Source: Desulfobacteraceae bacterium
GTDB taxonomy: Bacteria; Desulfobacterota; Desulfobacteria; Desulfobacterales; Desulfosalsimonadaceae
Assembly: GCA_011389935.1 (NCBI GenBank)
Contig: JAABTJ010000001.1
Coordinates: forward strand, 1-64,000
Direction: 5' to 3'
DNA: 64,000 nt
Within the stretch, counting starts at the first letter, position 1; the number at the start of each line of letters is the position of its first letter. A program made the translations under genes and the position numbers. This document shows positions 9,056-16,860 of the stretch, in pieces. Below the pieces are notes generated by a model. The model searched no databases, was not told where the DNA came from, and saw only the letters and a program-made list of their open reading frames with translations.

Positions 9056-10660
9056 ATGATCACACTGCTGGATTACGGTGCGGGAAACGTGCGCAGCGTA
9101 ATCAACGCCATAGAAAAGCTCGGGGAGACCGTCCGCGTCGCGGAATCGGGCGCTGATATACTGGCGGCGGACAAACTCGTCTTTCCCGGGGTGGGCAATT
9201 TCGGCCGGATGATGGAAGTCTTGCGCGAAAAAGGATACGTGGAAGCGCTTCTTTCCTACCTGCATGCCGACCGGCCGTTTCTGGGCATTTGCCTGGGCCT
9301 CCAGGCCCTGTTTGAAACGAGCGGGGAAGCGCCGGGCACCCAGGGGTTGGGCTTTATCAGGGGGGAAGTGAAGCGTTTCGCCACCGATTTGAGCGTACCC
9401 CACATGGGCTGGAACGGCATTGCCATCAACAAGGCCTCTGCGGTTTTCAACGGAATGACCGGGGCGGAGAAATTTTATTTTGTCCATTCATACTACGTTG
9501 CGCCTATTGACCCCGCCGACATACTGACCACCACCGACTACGGCATCCGGTTTGTCAGCAGCATCCAGCGGGGCAATGTCATCGCAACGCAGTTTCACCC
9601 GGAAAAAAGCGGGCCTGAAGGGCTTTCGCTGCTGAAAAACTTCATATCCCCTTCCGCGGACGCCCCGGCCGTGATACACAAAGACCACCCCACCCGGCTG
9701 GCCAAGCGGATCATCGCCTGCCTGGATGTGCGTGCGAACGACACCGGAGCGCTTGTTGTCACAAAAGGGAACCAGTACGACGTCCGGGAAAACGGCGCGG
9801 TCAGAAACATGGGCGACCCGGTTGAACTTGCCCGGCGGTATTATGAAGAAGGCGCCGACGAAATAACCTTTTTAAACATTACCGGCTACCGGGCGTTCCC
9901 CCTGGCCGATCTGCCCATGCTGGAAGTACTGAAACGGACATCCCGGCATGTGTTCGTCCCCTTGACCATCGGCGGCGGCATCCGTGCGTATACGGACAAG
10001 GAGGGGCGCCACTACACCGCCATAGAAACGGCCGCCGAATATTTCCGCTCCGGGGCGGACAAGATTTCCATCGGCAGCGATGCCGTGGATATCGTCCGGC
10101 AATACCTGGCTTCCGGCAAAAAAACCGGGGCCAGCGCCATCGAACAAATCTCCGCCGTTTACGGAAACCAGGCGGTCGTGATTTCCATCGACCCGAGGCG
10201 GGTCTATGTACAAGGAGACAAGCCCGCCCATGAAGGGGCAAAACGGATTATCAAAACCGGCATACCGGGGCCTGGCGGAGAAACGCACTGCTGGTTTCAA
10301 TGCACGGTGATGGGCGGCCGGCAAGGCAGCGAAATCGACGCCATCACCCTGGCCGTGGTCTGCGAGACGCTGGGCGCCGGGGAAATATTGCTCAACTCCA
10401 TTGACAAGGACGGCACCGGGGATGGGTTTGATCTCGAGTTGATCCGGGAAGTATCCAATGCCGTGTCCATCCCCGTCATCGCTTCTTCCGGGGCCGGAAC
10501 AGCCGCCCATTTCCTGGAGGTATTTGCAAGAACCAACGCGGAGGCAGCCCTTGGCGCCGGCATCTTTCACCGGGAAGAAACCACCGTGGGGGAGGTCAAG
10601 GCGTACCTTGCCAATGCCGTGGAGATACGGGAATGGAACAACAAAAATACCCGACCATGA
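9056..10660 (+). CDS. hisHF: Bifunctional imidazole glycerol phosphate synthase, fused HisH-HisF
   Basis: Makes imidazole glycerol phosphate and AICAR from PRFAR and glutamine in histidine biosynthesis. Residues 1-200 are the HisH glutaminase, with Cys79 in GICLGLQ and His181/Glu183 in FHPEKSG. Residues 215-525 are the HisF cyclase barrel, with Asp224 in IIACLDVR and Asp379 in VVISIDPRRV. Bacteria normally use two separate genes, whereas fungi and plants use one fused protein (HIS7). The cyclase half also carries extra segments around YTDKEGRHYTAIETAAEYF and SGKKTGASAIEQIS that I associate with the eukaryotic form. No other histidine gene is nearby. The stop codon overlaps the next gene. Confidence 0.93.
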   Translation: MITLLDYGAGNVRSVINAIEKLGETVRVAESGADILAADKLVFPGVGNFGRMMEVLREKGYVEALLSYLHADRPFLGICLGLQALFETSGEAPGTQGLGFIRGEVKRFATDLSVPHMGWNGIAINKASAVFNGMTGAEKFYFVHSYYVAPIDPADILTTTDYGIRFVSSIQRGNVIATQFHPEKSGPEGLSLLKNFISPSADAPAVIHKDHPTRLAKRIIACLDVRANDTGALVVTKGNQYDVRENGAVRNMGDPVELARRYYEEGADEITFLNITGYRAFPLADLPMLEVLKRTSRHVFVPLTIGGGIRAYTDKEGRHYTAIETAAEYFRSGADKISIGSDAVDIVRQYLASGKKTGASAIEQISAVYGNQAVVISIDPRRVYVQGDKPAHEGAKRIIKTGIPGPGGETHCWFQCTVMGGRQGSEIDAITLAVVCETLGAGEILLNSIDKDGTGDGFDLELIREVSNAVSIPVIASSGAGTAAHFLEVFARTNAEAALGAGIFHREETTVGEVKAYLANAVEIREWNNKNTRP

Positions 10661-11964
10661 AGAATCGTCTTCCGGAAATCGGCCCGCAGCAGCGCCGGGG
10701 CATCCCTGCGGGCATCTGCTCCATATGCTCCTCCGGCAGCATGGTGCTCGAAACCGGGCTGGCGCATGCCGCGCGAAACAACAGCGATCTCATTATTGAA
10801 TCCACCTGCAACCAGGTCAACCAGTATGGCGGATACGCGGGCATGACCCCGAGGGATTTTGCATCGTATATCCGGGGCCTTGCCCGGAAAAACGGTTTTC
10901 CGGAAGAGCGCCTCCTGATCGGGGGGGATCACCTGGGCCCCTATCCATGGCGCCGCGAAACAGCGAATACCGCCATGGACAAGGCCAGAAAGCTGGTCAC
11001 AGACTGCGTATCTGCGGGATACGGAAAAATCCATCTCGACTGCGGCATGCCCATCGGTGATGACGGGGTGGACACGGACGCTGTTGCGCCCGAATTGTCG
11101 GCAAAACGTACCGCAGCCCTTTGCAAGGCCGCTGAAAGCACCAGAAGCGATGTTCAACGAAAACAGGGGCTGCCGCTTTACGTCATCGGCGCAGAAGCCC
11201 CCACGCCCGGCGGATCGCTGACCAACGCCCGCGACGTACCGGTTACCGAACCCGAAGAAATTTCGCGCTTTTTGGATATCTGCAAAACGCTTTTCCGCAC
11301 AGAGGGATTGGACGATGCGTGGCAGCGGGTTGTGGCCATCGTCGTCCAACCGGGCATTGATTTTGGCCCGGACTCCTTCGTGGCGTACAACCCGGACAGG
11401 AACCGGGCCCTTTCCGCCTTTCATGACCGGCTTGCGGGGAGAATGACATACGAGGTGCACGCCACGGACTTCCAGTCCGGGCCCTCGCTTTCAAAAATGG
11501 TCGAAGACCACTTTGCCCTGCTCAAAACCGGCCCGGTTTTGACGTTTGCCTTTCGGGAGGCCGTATTCGCGCTCGCCCGCATCGAAGAGGAACGGTTAAA
11601 AGGAAGAAAAAGCGCCGATCCGTCCGATATCATCCGTGTGATCGACCGGGAAATGACCGCCTCACCGGAACACTGGCGCTCCCACGTACGGGAAGACAGC
11701 GAGGATGTCCGCGTGCTGCGGATATACGGCCTGACCGACCGCGTCCGCTATTACTGGAATTATCCCGCCGTCAGCAAAGCCTTTGCCTTGCTGATAAACA
11801 ACCTGGCCCGGCCCATACCGCTCGGCCTGGTCAGCCAGTATTTTCCCGAAGCCTTCCACGCCGTCATCGATGACAAGCTCCCTGCCGAACCCCTTTTTCT
11901 TATCCGGCACCGGATCGTAGAAGCGCTTCACCCCTATATTACCGCCTGCTCTGGCAAACGATGA
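10633..11964 (+). CDS. GatZ/KbaZ-like tagatose-bisphosphate aldolase accessory subunit family protein
   Basis: A 443-aa protein of the class II D-tagatose-bisphosphate aldolase non-catalytic (GatZ/KbaZ) family. Family blocks include PAGICSICSSGSMVLETGL, ESTCNQVNQYGGYAGMTPRDF and LIGGDHLGPYPW. In enterobacteria this subunit supports the catalytic GatY/KbaY, but no such partner is encoded here. It could therefore act on its own or on another sugar phosphate. The ATG at 10633 has GGAG upstream and overlaps hisHF by 28 nt. A second ATG at 10657 forms an ATGA junction with the hisHF stop. Either start implies translational coupling. Confidence 0.8.
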   Translation: MEQQKYPTMKNRLPEIGPQQRRGIPAGICSICSSGSMVLETGLAHAARNNSDLIIESTCNQVNQYGGYAGMTPRDFASYIRGLARKNGFPEERLLIGGDHLGPYPWRRETANTAMDKARKLVTDCVSAGYGKIHLDCGMPIGDDGVDTDAVAPELSAKRTAALCKAAESTRSDVQRKQGLPLYVIGAEAPTPGGSLTNARDVPVTEPEEISRFLDICKTLFRTEGLDDAWQRVVAIVVQPGIDFGPDSFVAYNPDRNRALSAFHDRLAGRMTYEVHATDFQSGPSLSKMVEDHFALLKTGPVLTFAFREAVFALARIEEERLKGRKSADPSDIIRVIDREMTASPEHWRSHVREDSEDVRVLRIYGLTDRVRYYWNYPAVSKAFALLINNLARPIPLGLVSQYFPEAFHAVIDDKLPAEPLFLIRHRIVEALHPYITACSGKR

Positions 11965-11998
11965 ATGGCAAAGAGCGCCTGCAAAGCGTTTTTACAGG

Positions 11999-12016
11999 GG
12001 CACGGCGAGCCGTGCC
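11999..12016. repeat. REP-like hairpin GGCACGGC/GCCGTGCC
   Basis: A perfect 8-bp stem with a 2-nt GA loop lies 35 nt after the gatZ-like stop. It resembles the hairpin at 4964-4992 in its AGGGGCAC arm. No T-run follows, so it may be a 3' stabiliser or REP element rather than an intrinsic terminator. Confidence 0.5.
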
Positions 12017-12117
12017 TTAGAATAGCAATCTCAAGCACACCCGGCGGGTGTTCAGGCGCGATATTGGCGCCAGCAACAAAATTTTCCACCGGTTTTAAAA
12101 AAATTAATTTACTTTAA

Positions 12118-12152
12118 CGTCAAGGTTGTTTTAGATTGTGTTCCTCTTGACG
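12118..12152. promoter_or_regulatory. Candidate operator upstream of porG
   Basis: The inverted repeat CGTCAAG (12118-12124) and CTTGACG (12146-12152), separated by 21 nt, lies about 30 nt upstream of the por operon. A related palindrome, CGTCAATTATGACG, occurs at 16031-16044 upstream of the XRE-cupin regulator. Binding by that regulator is only an inference. Confidence 0.3.
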
Positions 12153-12183
12153 CGCTTCATCATAAAAACCTTTTTGAAAAAGA

Positions 12184-12759
12184 ATGATACATGCCATGCG
12201 AGACGATATCATAGAGACAAGATGGCACGGGCGCGGCGGCCAGGGCGCCATAACCGCAGCCAAAATTGTCGCCGAAGCAGCCTTTCGGTCCGGTTACAGC
12301 GGCGTGGTGATGGCCCCGACGTTCGGCACCGAAAGAAGGGGCGCCCCGGTATTTACATCCCTTAAATTCGCAAAGAGCAAAATATATGACCTGTCTCCGA
12401 TTACAACCCCGGACATGGTCATTGTGCTCGACCACCTGCTCCTTGAGGAAGTCGACGTTGCGGCCGGACTCAAGCCCGGGGGGCTGGTCGTTGTCAATTC
12501 CCCGAAGCCGCCCGAGGCATACCGCTATGAGGGAATGCGCGTGGCAACGGCGGATGTGACGAACATTGCTTTGAGCGGCGGACTTCCGGCAGGCATTGTC
12601 AACACCGGTATCATCGGCGCCTTTGGAAAGGCGGCCGGCCTTATCCCCATCGATATCCTCTGCACGGCCATTGAAACGGAATTCGCCGGGAAAAACGGGA
12701 AGAAAAATGCCGAAGTCGCCCGGACCACCTTTGAAAATACCCGTGTTGGAGGCCTGTAA
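12184..12759 (+). CDS. porG: 2-oxoacid:ferredoxin oxidoreductase, gamma subunit
   Basis: First gene of a four-gene operon for a CoA-dependent 2-oxoacid:ferredoxin oxidoreductase, most likely pyruvate oxidoreductase. The block WHGRGGQGAITAAKIVAEAA is the gamma-subunit signature, followed by APTFGTERRGAPVFTSLKF. The length of 191 aa fits a separate gamma subunit. A second in-frame ATG at 12196 is also possible. The substrate could instead be a branched-chain 2-oxoacid, since the sequence alone does not settle it. Confidence 0.88.
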   Translation: MIHAMRDDIIETRWHGRGGQGAITAAKIVAEAAFRSGYSGVVMAPTFGTERRGAPVFTSLKFAKSKIYDLSPITTPDMVIVLDHLLLEEVDVAAGLKPGGLVVVNSPKPPEAYRYEGMRVATADVTNIALSGGLPAGIVNTGIIGAFGKAAGLIPIDILCTAIETEFAGKNGKKNAEVARTTFENTRVGGL

Positions 12760-12760
12760 C

Positions 12761-13072
12761 ATGGAAAAGAAAACCCCATTTGCCGAAAGGAAATCCCACT
12801 CCGAACCCGGACCGGGCGACGGGGGGCGAACCGGTTCCTGGCGTGTTTTGCGGCCGATCATCGATCCGGAAAAATGCATTCCCGCAAAAACGAACAAAAA
12901 AGCCTGTTTCGCCTGCTGGCTGTACTGTCCGGACGGCGTCATCACCAAAACCCTTTTGCCGGCCATCGACTATGAATACTGCAAAGGCTGCGGCATCTGC
13001 GCGGAAGAATGCCCGTCCGGCGCAATCACCATGGTGGAAGAAACCCTTTTAATCATGGAAGAGGAAAAATAA
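12761..13072 (+). CDS. porD: 2-oxoacid:ferredoxin oxidoreductase, delta subunit (2x[4Fe-4S])
   Basis: A 103-aa ferredoxin-like subunit that passes electrons from the thiamine-diphosphate site to ferredoxin. Two cysteine clusters are visible. The first is CIPAKTNKKACFACWLYCP, with wide spacing after the first cysteine. The second is a classical CKGCGICAEECP. The ATG at 12761 follows GGAGG, which overlaps the end of porG, and is one base after the porG stop. The four-subunit arrangement G-D-A-B is the archaeal/Thermotoga-type layout, unlike the single-chain enzyme used by many sulfate reducers. Confidence 0.9.
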   Translation: MEKKTPFAERKSHSEPGPGDGGRTGSWRVLRPIIDPEKCIPAKTNKKACFACWLYCPDGVITKTLLPAIDYEYCKGCGICAEECPSGAITMVEETLLIMEEEK

Positions 13073-13076
13073 CCCA

Positions 13077-14270
13077 ATGCATATTATTGAATCCGGCAAC
13101 GTGGCCGCCGCTTTCGGTGTCAAGATGGCAGAAGCCGCCGTCATCGCCGCATATCCGATTACCCCCCAGACGCCGCTCACGGAAAAGCTTTCCGAACTGG
13201 TGGACGCCGGGGAAATGGATGCCCAGTATATCCCCGTGGAAAGCGAGCACAGCGCGCTTGCGGTCTGCATTGCCGCATCGAGCGCCGGTTCCCGAACCTT
13301 CACGGCCACCAGCGCCAACGGACTGCTTTATATGAATGAACAGCTTCACTGGGCCGCTGGCGCCCGCCTCCCCATCGTCATGTGCGTGGTCAACCGGGGC
13401 ATAGGCGCCCCCTGGACGGTCTGGAACGATCACCAGGATGCCATATCCCAGCGGGATACGGGGTGGATACAACTGTATGCCTGCGATCACCAGCAGATCT
13501 TTGATACGGTGCTCAAGGCCTTCCGCCTTGCCGAAACCGTCAGCATACCGGTCATGGTCTGTTATGACGGCTATATCCTGTCGCACACCTACATGCCGTT
13601 TGCGCTTCCGGACATGGAAGCGGTCCGAAAATTTCTGCCCCCTTTTGCGCCGGCATATTTTCTCGACCCGGCGCGCCCCAAAAACCTCAACACCGTGACC
13701 CTTCCCGATATCCGGCCCGATATTCGCGGGGAGACCGCCCCGGGTTACATGGAAATCCGCCACAACCTGCACACGGATATGCGAAAAAGCCTGGATGTCC
13801 TTTCGGATATCGAAAAAGAATTCAAGGACATTTTCGGAAGGGGAGGCTATCCGTTCATAGAACCCTACCGCGTAAGCGACGCGGATTACGTGGCCGTGTG
13901 CATGGGATCGCTCTCATACCATCTGCGCGACGTGATCGATACGCTCCGGGCGGAGGGCATTTCCGTAGGCGTTGCCGGACTGCGCGTTTACCGGCCCTTT
14001 CCCGACAGGGCCATAGCGGATGCGTTCTCCCATAAAAAGGGGCTGATCGTATTTGAAAAAGCCCTGAGCTACGGCAACCAGGGCGCCCTTTTTGCCGACA
14101 TCAAGTCCGCGTTGTACGCAAAAACCGATCGTCCGTTTGTGCGCAATTATATCCTCGGCCTGGGCGGGCGCGAGATTAAAACCACTGAACTTGCTGATGC
14201 TCTCAGAAATTCCTGCAAACCATCGTCCGCTACAACGGACCGGCCGGAATGGATCGGGCTGAAGATGTAA
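13077..14270 (+). CDS. porA: 2-oxoacid:ferredoxin oxidoreductase, alpha subunit
   Basis: A 397-aa alpha subunit carrying the pyrimidine-binding domain of the thiamine-diphosphate site. The N-terminus AYPITPQTPLTEKLSELV and the ESEHSALAVCIAASSAG stretch, including the conserved glutamate, are typical. The middle has SHTYMPFALPD, and the C-terminal domain has VGVAGLRVYRPFP followed by EKALSYGNQGALF. It starts 4 nt after the porD stop. Confidence 0.93.
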   Translation: MHIIESGNVAAAFGVKMAEAAVIAAYPITPQTPLTEKLSELVDAGEMDAQYIPVESEHSALAVCIAASSAGSRTFTATSANGLLYMNEQLHWAAGARLPIVMCVVNRGIGAPWTVWNDHQDAISQRDTGWIQLYACDHQQIFDTVLKAFRLAETVSIPVMVCYDGYILSHTYMPFALPDMEAVRKFLPPFAPAYFLDPARPKNLNTVTLPDIRPDIRGETAPGYMEIRHNLHTDMRKSLDVLSDIEKEFKDIFGRGGYPFIEPYRVSDADYVAVCMGSLSYHLRDVIDTLRAEGISVGVAGLRVYRPFPDRAIADAFSHKKGLIVFEKALSYGNQGALFADIKSALYAKTDRPFVRNYILGLGGREIKTTELADALRNSCKPSSATTDRPEWIGLKM

Positions 14271-14280
14271 GGATAAACCA

Positions 14281-15186
14281 ATGACCGCCAAAACCACCAT
14301 TTTGAATCTTACCGACGAAGAATTCGTGCATCCCGGCAACCGCGCCTGCTCCGGCTGCGGGCTGAGCATTATCTACAGAACCGCATTAAAGGCACTGGGG
14401 CGGGACACCATTCTGGTTGTACCGCCAAGCTGCCTGACGGTTCTCCAGGGGCTTTATCCCGTTGCCGCCACCCAGCTTCCGTCCCTTAACGTCACCTTCG
14501 CATCCACCGCTGCAGCGGCAACCGGGGTTCTTGGCGCCCTTCGCGCCCAGGGCAGAGAAAAAACCACCGTGGCCGCATGGGCGGGGGACGGCGGCACGGC
14601 GGATATCGGCCTGCAGGCCTTGTCCGGCGCATGTGAGAGGGGGGAAAATTTCATATTCTTCTGCTATGACAACGAGGCGTACATGAATACCGGCGTCCAG
14701 CGCTCCGGCACAACGCCGCAACATGTGCTCACCACCACGACCCCCATTTCGGGAAAGCCCCAGAAAAAAAAGGATGTCCCCGCAATTATGGCCGCCCACG
14801 GTCTGGATTACATTGCCACGGCATCCGCGGCATATCCCATTGACCTCTACGACAAGACGATAAAGGCGAAAACCTTTACCGGACCCAGATACCTTCATAT
14901 TCACACCCCATGCCCCGCAGGGTGGGGGTTTCTACCGCAGATGACCGTGAAAATCGGCCGGCTGGCCGTTGAAACGGGGCTTTTCGACCTCTACGAAATT
15001 GAAAACGGCCGTTTCCGCCTCACGGGGCAGTCCGCGAAAATGCTTGGCAAAAAGCGCCTGCCGGTCGGGGATTATTTCAAAACCCAGTCACGCTTCAAGG
15101 CGCTTACCGACGCGCACATTGAAGAGATTCAACAGGACGTGGACAGGAAATGGAACGCGTATGAAAACAACGACAGCCCCCGATAG
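14281..15186 (+). CDS. porB: 2-oxoacid:ferredoxin oxidoreductase, beta subunit
   Basis: The 301-aa thiamine-diphosphate-binding beta subunit. It has the cysteine motif ACSGCG, the diphosphate motif WAGDGGTADIGLQAL and the block YDNEAYMNTGVQRS. A further cysteine in HTPCPAGW fits the ligand set for a [4Fe-4S] cluster in the beta subunit of this family. It is the last gene of porGDAB and starts 10 nt after porA. A hairpin overlaps its stop codon, and the next gene is convergent. Confidence 0.93.
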   Translation: MTAKTTILNLTDEEFVHPGNRACSGCGLSIIYRTALKALGRDTILVVPPSCLTVLQGLYPVAATQLPSLNVTFASTAAAATGVLGALRAQGREKTTVAAWAGDGGTADIGLQALSGACERGENFIFFCYDNEAYMNTGVQRSGTTPQHVLTTTTPISGKPQKKKDVPAIMAAHGLDYIATASAAYPIDLYDKTIKAKTFTGPRYLHIHTPCPAGWGFLPQMTVKIGRLAVETGLFDLYEIENGRFRLTGQSAKMLGKKRLPVGDYFKTQSRFKALTDAHIEEIQQDVDRKWNAYENNDSPR

Positions 15187-15199
15187 TGCCTGGGGGCTG
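15174..15199. other. Hairpin spanning the porB stop codon
   Basis: CAGCCCCC (15174-15181) pairs perfectly with GGGGGCTG (15192-15199) around a 10-nt loop that holds the porB stop codon. It is followed by an A-run rather than a T-run on the plus strand, so it is not a canonical terminator for either converging gene. It may protect the 3' end. Confidence 0.45.
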
Positions 15200-15236
15200 C
15201 AAAAAACGCTTCAATGCCGGTGCGCGGCAGAACCGC

Positions 15237-15851
15237 TCATCCTTCGTATATGACCGCCAGGATAACCGCCCTGTCTTTTTTCGCCGCAACCATGTGGGGC
15301 GTGGTGGACAGGTAATAGATGCTGTCACCGGGGGCGAGCTCGAACATCTCCTCGTTTATTTTTACCAGCACGGCATTTTCCAGCACGAAGATGAATTCCT
15401 CGCCCTCATGGACCGACATCTCCTGCTCCGGGTTTTCCTCCAGGGTGACGAGCAAAGATTCCATATGCCGCCCTTGTACTTCCGGGGCCAGGCTCTGGTA
15501 GGTGTAAAGGTTCTTTCCCTTTTTCGACGTAGAGCGGGAGACCAGTTTTCTCTCATCCTTGCGGGTAACGGAGTAAACCCGGTTTCCCACCCCGGACAAC
15601 AGCCTTGAGAAAGCGGCGTCCAGCGCCTTGGAAAGCTTCACGACCACGCCGATCTGGGGTTGGATGTCCCCTTTTTCCATCCGGCTCAGCAGATCCACAT
15701 CAAACCCGGTCAGGTTCGCGATCTGCTCATAGGAGAGCCCTTTTTCTTCGCGAATCCGCCGGATCCGCTCCCCTATGGTGACGCTGCTGACCTGCTCATC
15801 GTCCCCGACATTACCGGTAAGCATCTCATACCGGTCACCGTCAATGCTCAT
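15237..15851 (-). CDS. XRE-family transcriptional regulator with C-terminal cupin domain
   Basis: A 204-aa regulator. Residues 25-80 form a helix-turn-helix (IGERIRRIREEKGLSYEQIANLTGFDVDLLSRMEKG). Residues 125-203 form a cupin, with HEGEEFIFVLENAVLVKIN and LAPGDSIYYLSTTPHMV. Proteins of this layout sense a small metabolite through the cupin. The gene is convergent with porGDAB, and related palindromes lie upstream of both units. Control of por or of the divergent LUD-kinase pair is therefore plausible but unproven. Confidence 0.85.
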   Translation of the reverse strand: MSIDGDRYEMLTGNVGDDEQVSSVTIGERIRRIREEKGLSYEQIANLTGFDVDLLSRMEKGDIQPQIGVVVKLSKALDAAFSRLLSGVGNRVYSVTRKDERKLVSRSTSKKGKNLYTYQSLAPEVQGRHMESLLVTLEENPEQEMSVHEGEEFIFVLENAVLVKINEEMFELAPGDSIYYLSTTPHMVAAKKDRAVILAVIYEG

Positions 15852-16202
15852 GGTTTTCCCCTTTTACAATTCCAGCCAATCGGTTTTCGCCAGAAAATGA
15901 TCCTCTTCCGTATTTTTCAGGGGCAGCCCCGCATGCCGACCGGGCCGGCGGGGTGCGCCTGTCTTCCCTGTTTCTTTTCCGGGCAGCCTTCTTGAAAACA
16001 GGTAACAAATATACCAGACTTTACGTTTACCGTCAATTATGACGTTTCAGGATGACGGTGCAACATCTCAATTTCATACTATTTTTTTCCCGAACGTCGT
16101 TTATGCGAACTACATTGTTGCAAAAAGGCATTATATTCAGTAAGATGCGAGAATGTCGGCCAGAATCCGGTTTTCACTTCCAAATCATATGGCGAGGCGG
16201 CG
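15852..16202. promoter_or_regulatory. Divergent intergenic region with palindrome CGTCAATTATGACG
   Basis: 351 nt between the XRE-cupin gene (minus) and the LUD gene (plus). It holds a GC-rich hairpin near 15930-15953 (CCCCGC...GCGGGG) and the palindrome CGTCA-ATTA-TGACG at 16031-16044. The palindrome is the best operator candidate and resembles the por-upstream site. I could not place a convincing promoter here. Confidence 0.35.
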
Positions 16203-16847
16203 ATGAAAGATATCCAGTACCATGCATGGCTCAATGAAGAAAAAGGGCACAGGGTCGTGACGAACCTTAAAAAAAACGGCTTTCAGGCGCATTTTACCGC
16301 TACCCCCCAGGAAGCGATCGACCTGGTGCTCGAGCTGGTCAAAAAAGATAACCGATTCGGCTTCGGCGGGTCGTCAACGACCCGGTATCTTGATCTGCCC
16401 GGCATCCTGGAGCGACTCGGAAAAACGGTTTATGACCACTGGAATCCTCCGGGGGAGGCGTCGGACCTGGAAATTCGAATGAAACAGGGGCGCAGCGACT
16501 GCTTCCTGTGCAGCGCAAACGCCATATCCGAAACCGGCGAGATCATTAACGTGGACGGCGTCGGGAACCGGACGAACGCGATGACCTTCGGATGCCCCCG
16601 TGTCATTATCCTGGCGGGCATCAACAAGGTTTCCCGCGACCTGGAAAGCGCCTTCAGGCGAATTAAAGAAACCGCCGCGCCCATGCGGGCAAAAAGCCTG
16701 AATCTGGATACGCCCTGCGCCAAAAACGGCTTGTGTACGGACTGCAATTCTCCCCAACGCATATGCCGGATCACGACAATTCTGCACAGAAAACCCATGA
16801 TGACGGATATAACGGTGATCCTCATCAACGAGAACATCGGGTTTTGA
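16203..16847 (+). CDS. LUD-domain (LutC/YkgG-like) protein
   Basis: A 214-aa protein of the LUD family (formerly DUF162/DUF1121), related to LutC of lactate utilisation. The blocks FGFGGSSTTRYLDLPGILERLG and SETGEIINVDGVGNRTNAMTFG are typical. A cysteine-rich tail, CAKNGLCTDCNSPQRICR, could bind a metal or cluster. There is no LutA/LutB partner nearby, so a role in lactate oxidation is not supported. It precedes a histidine kinase by 13 nt, which suggests co-transcription. Confidence 0.85.
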   Translation: MKDIQYHAWLNEEKGHRVVTNLKKNGFQAHFTATPQEAIDLVLELVKKDNRFGFGGSSTTRYLDLPGILERLGKTVYDHWNPPGEASDLEIRMKQGRSDCFLCSANAISETGEIINVDGVGNRTNAMTFGCPRVIILAGINKVSRDLESAFRRIKETAAPMRAKSLNLDTPCAKNGLCTDCNSPQRICRITTILHRKPMMTDITVILINENIGF

Positions 16848-16860
16848 CGGAGCCTTTCTT

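Noticed and set aside
15174-15199. Hairpin at the porB stop as an intrinsic terminator
   Set aside because: The stem is perfect but is followed by an A-run on the plus strand, and no T-run follows it on the minus strand.
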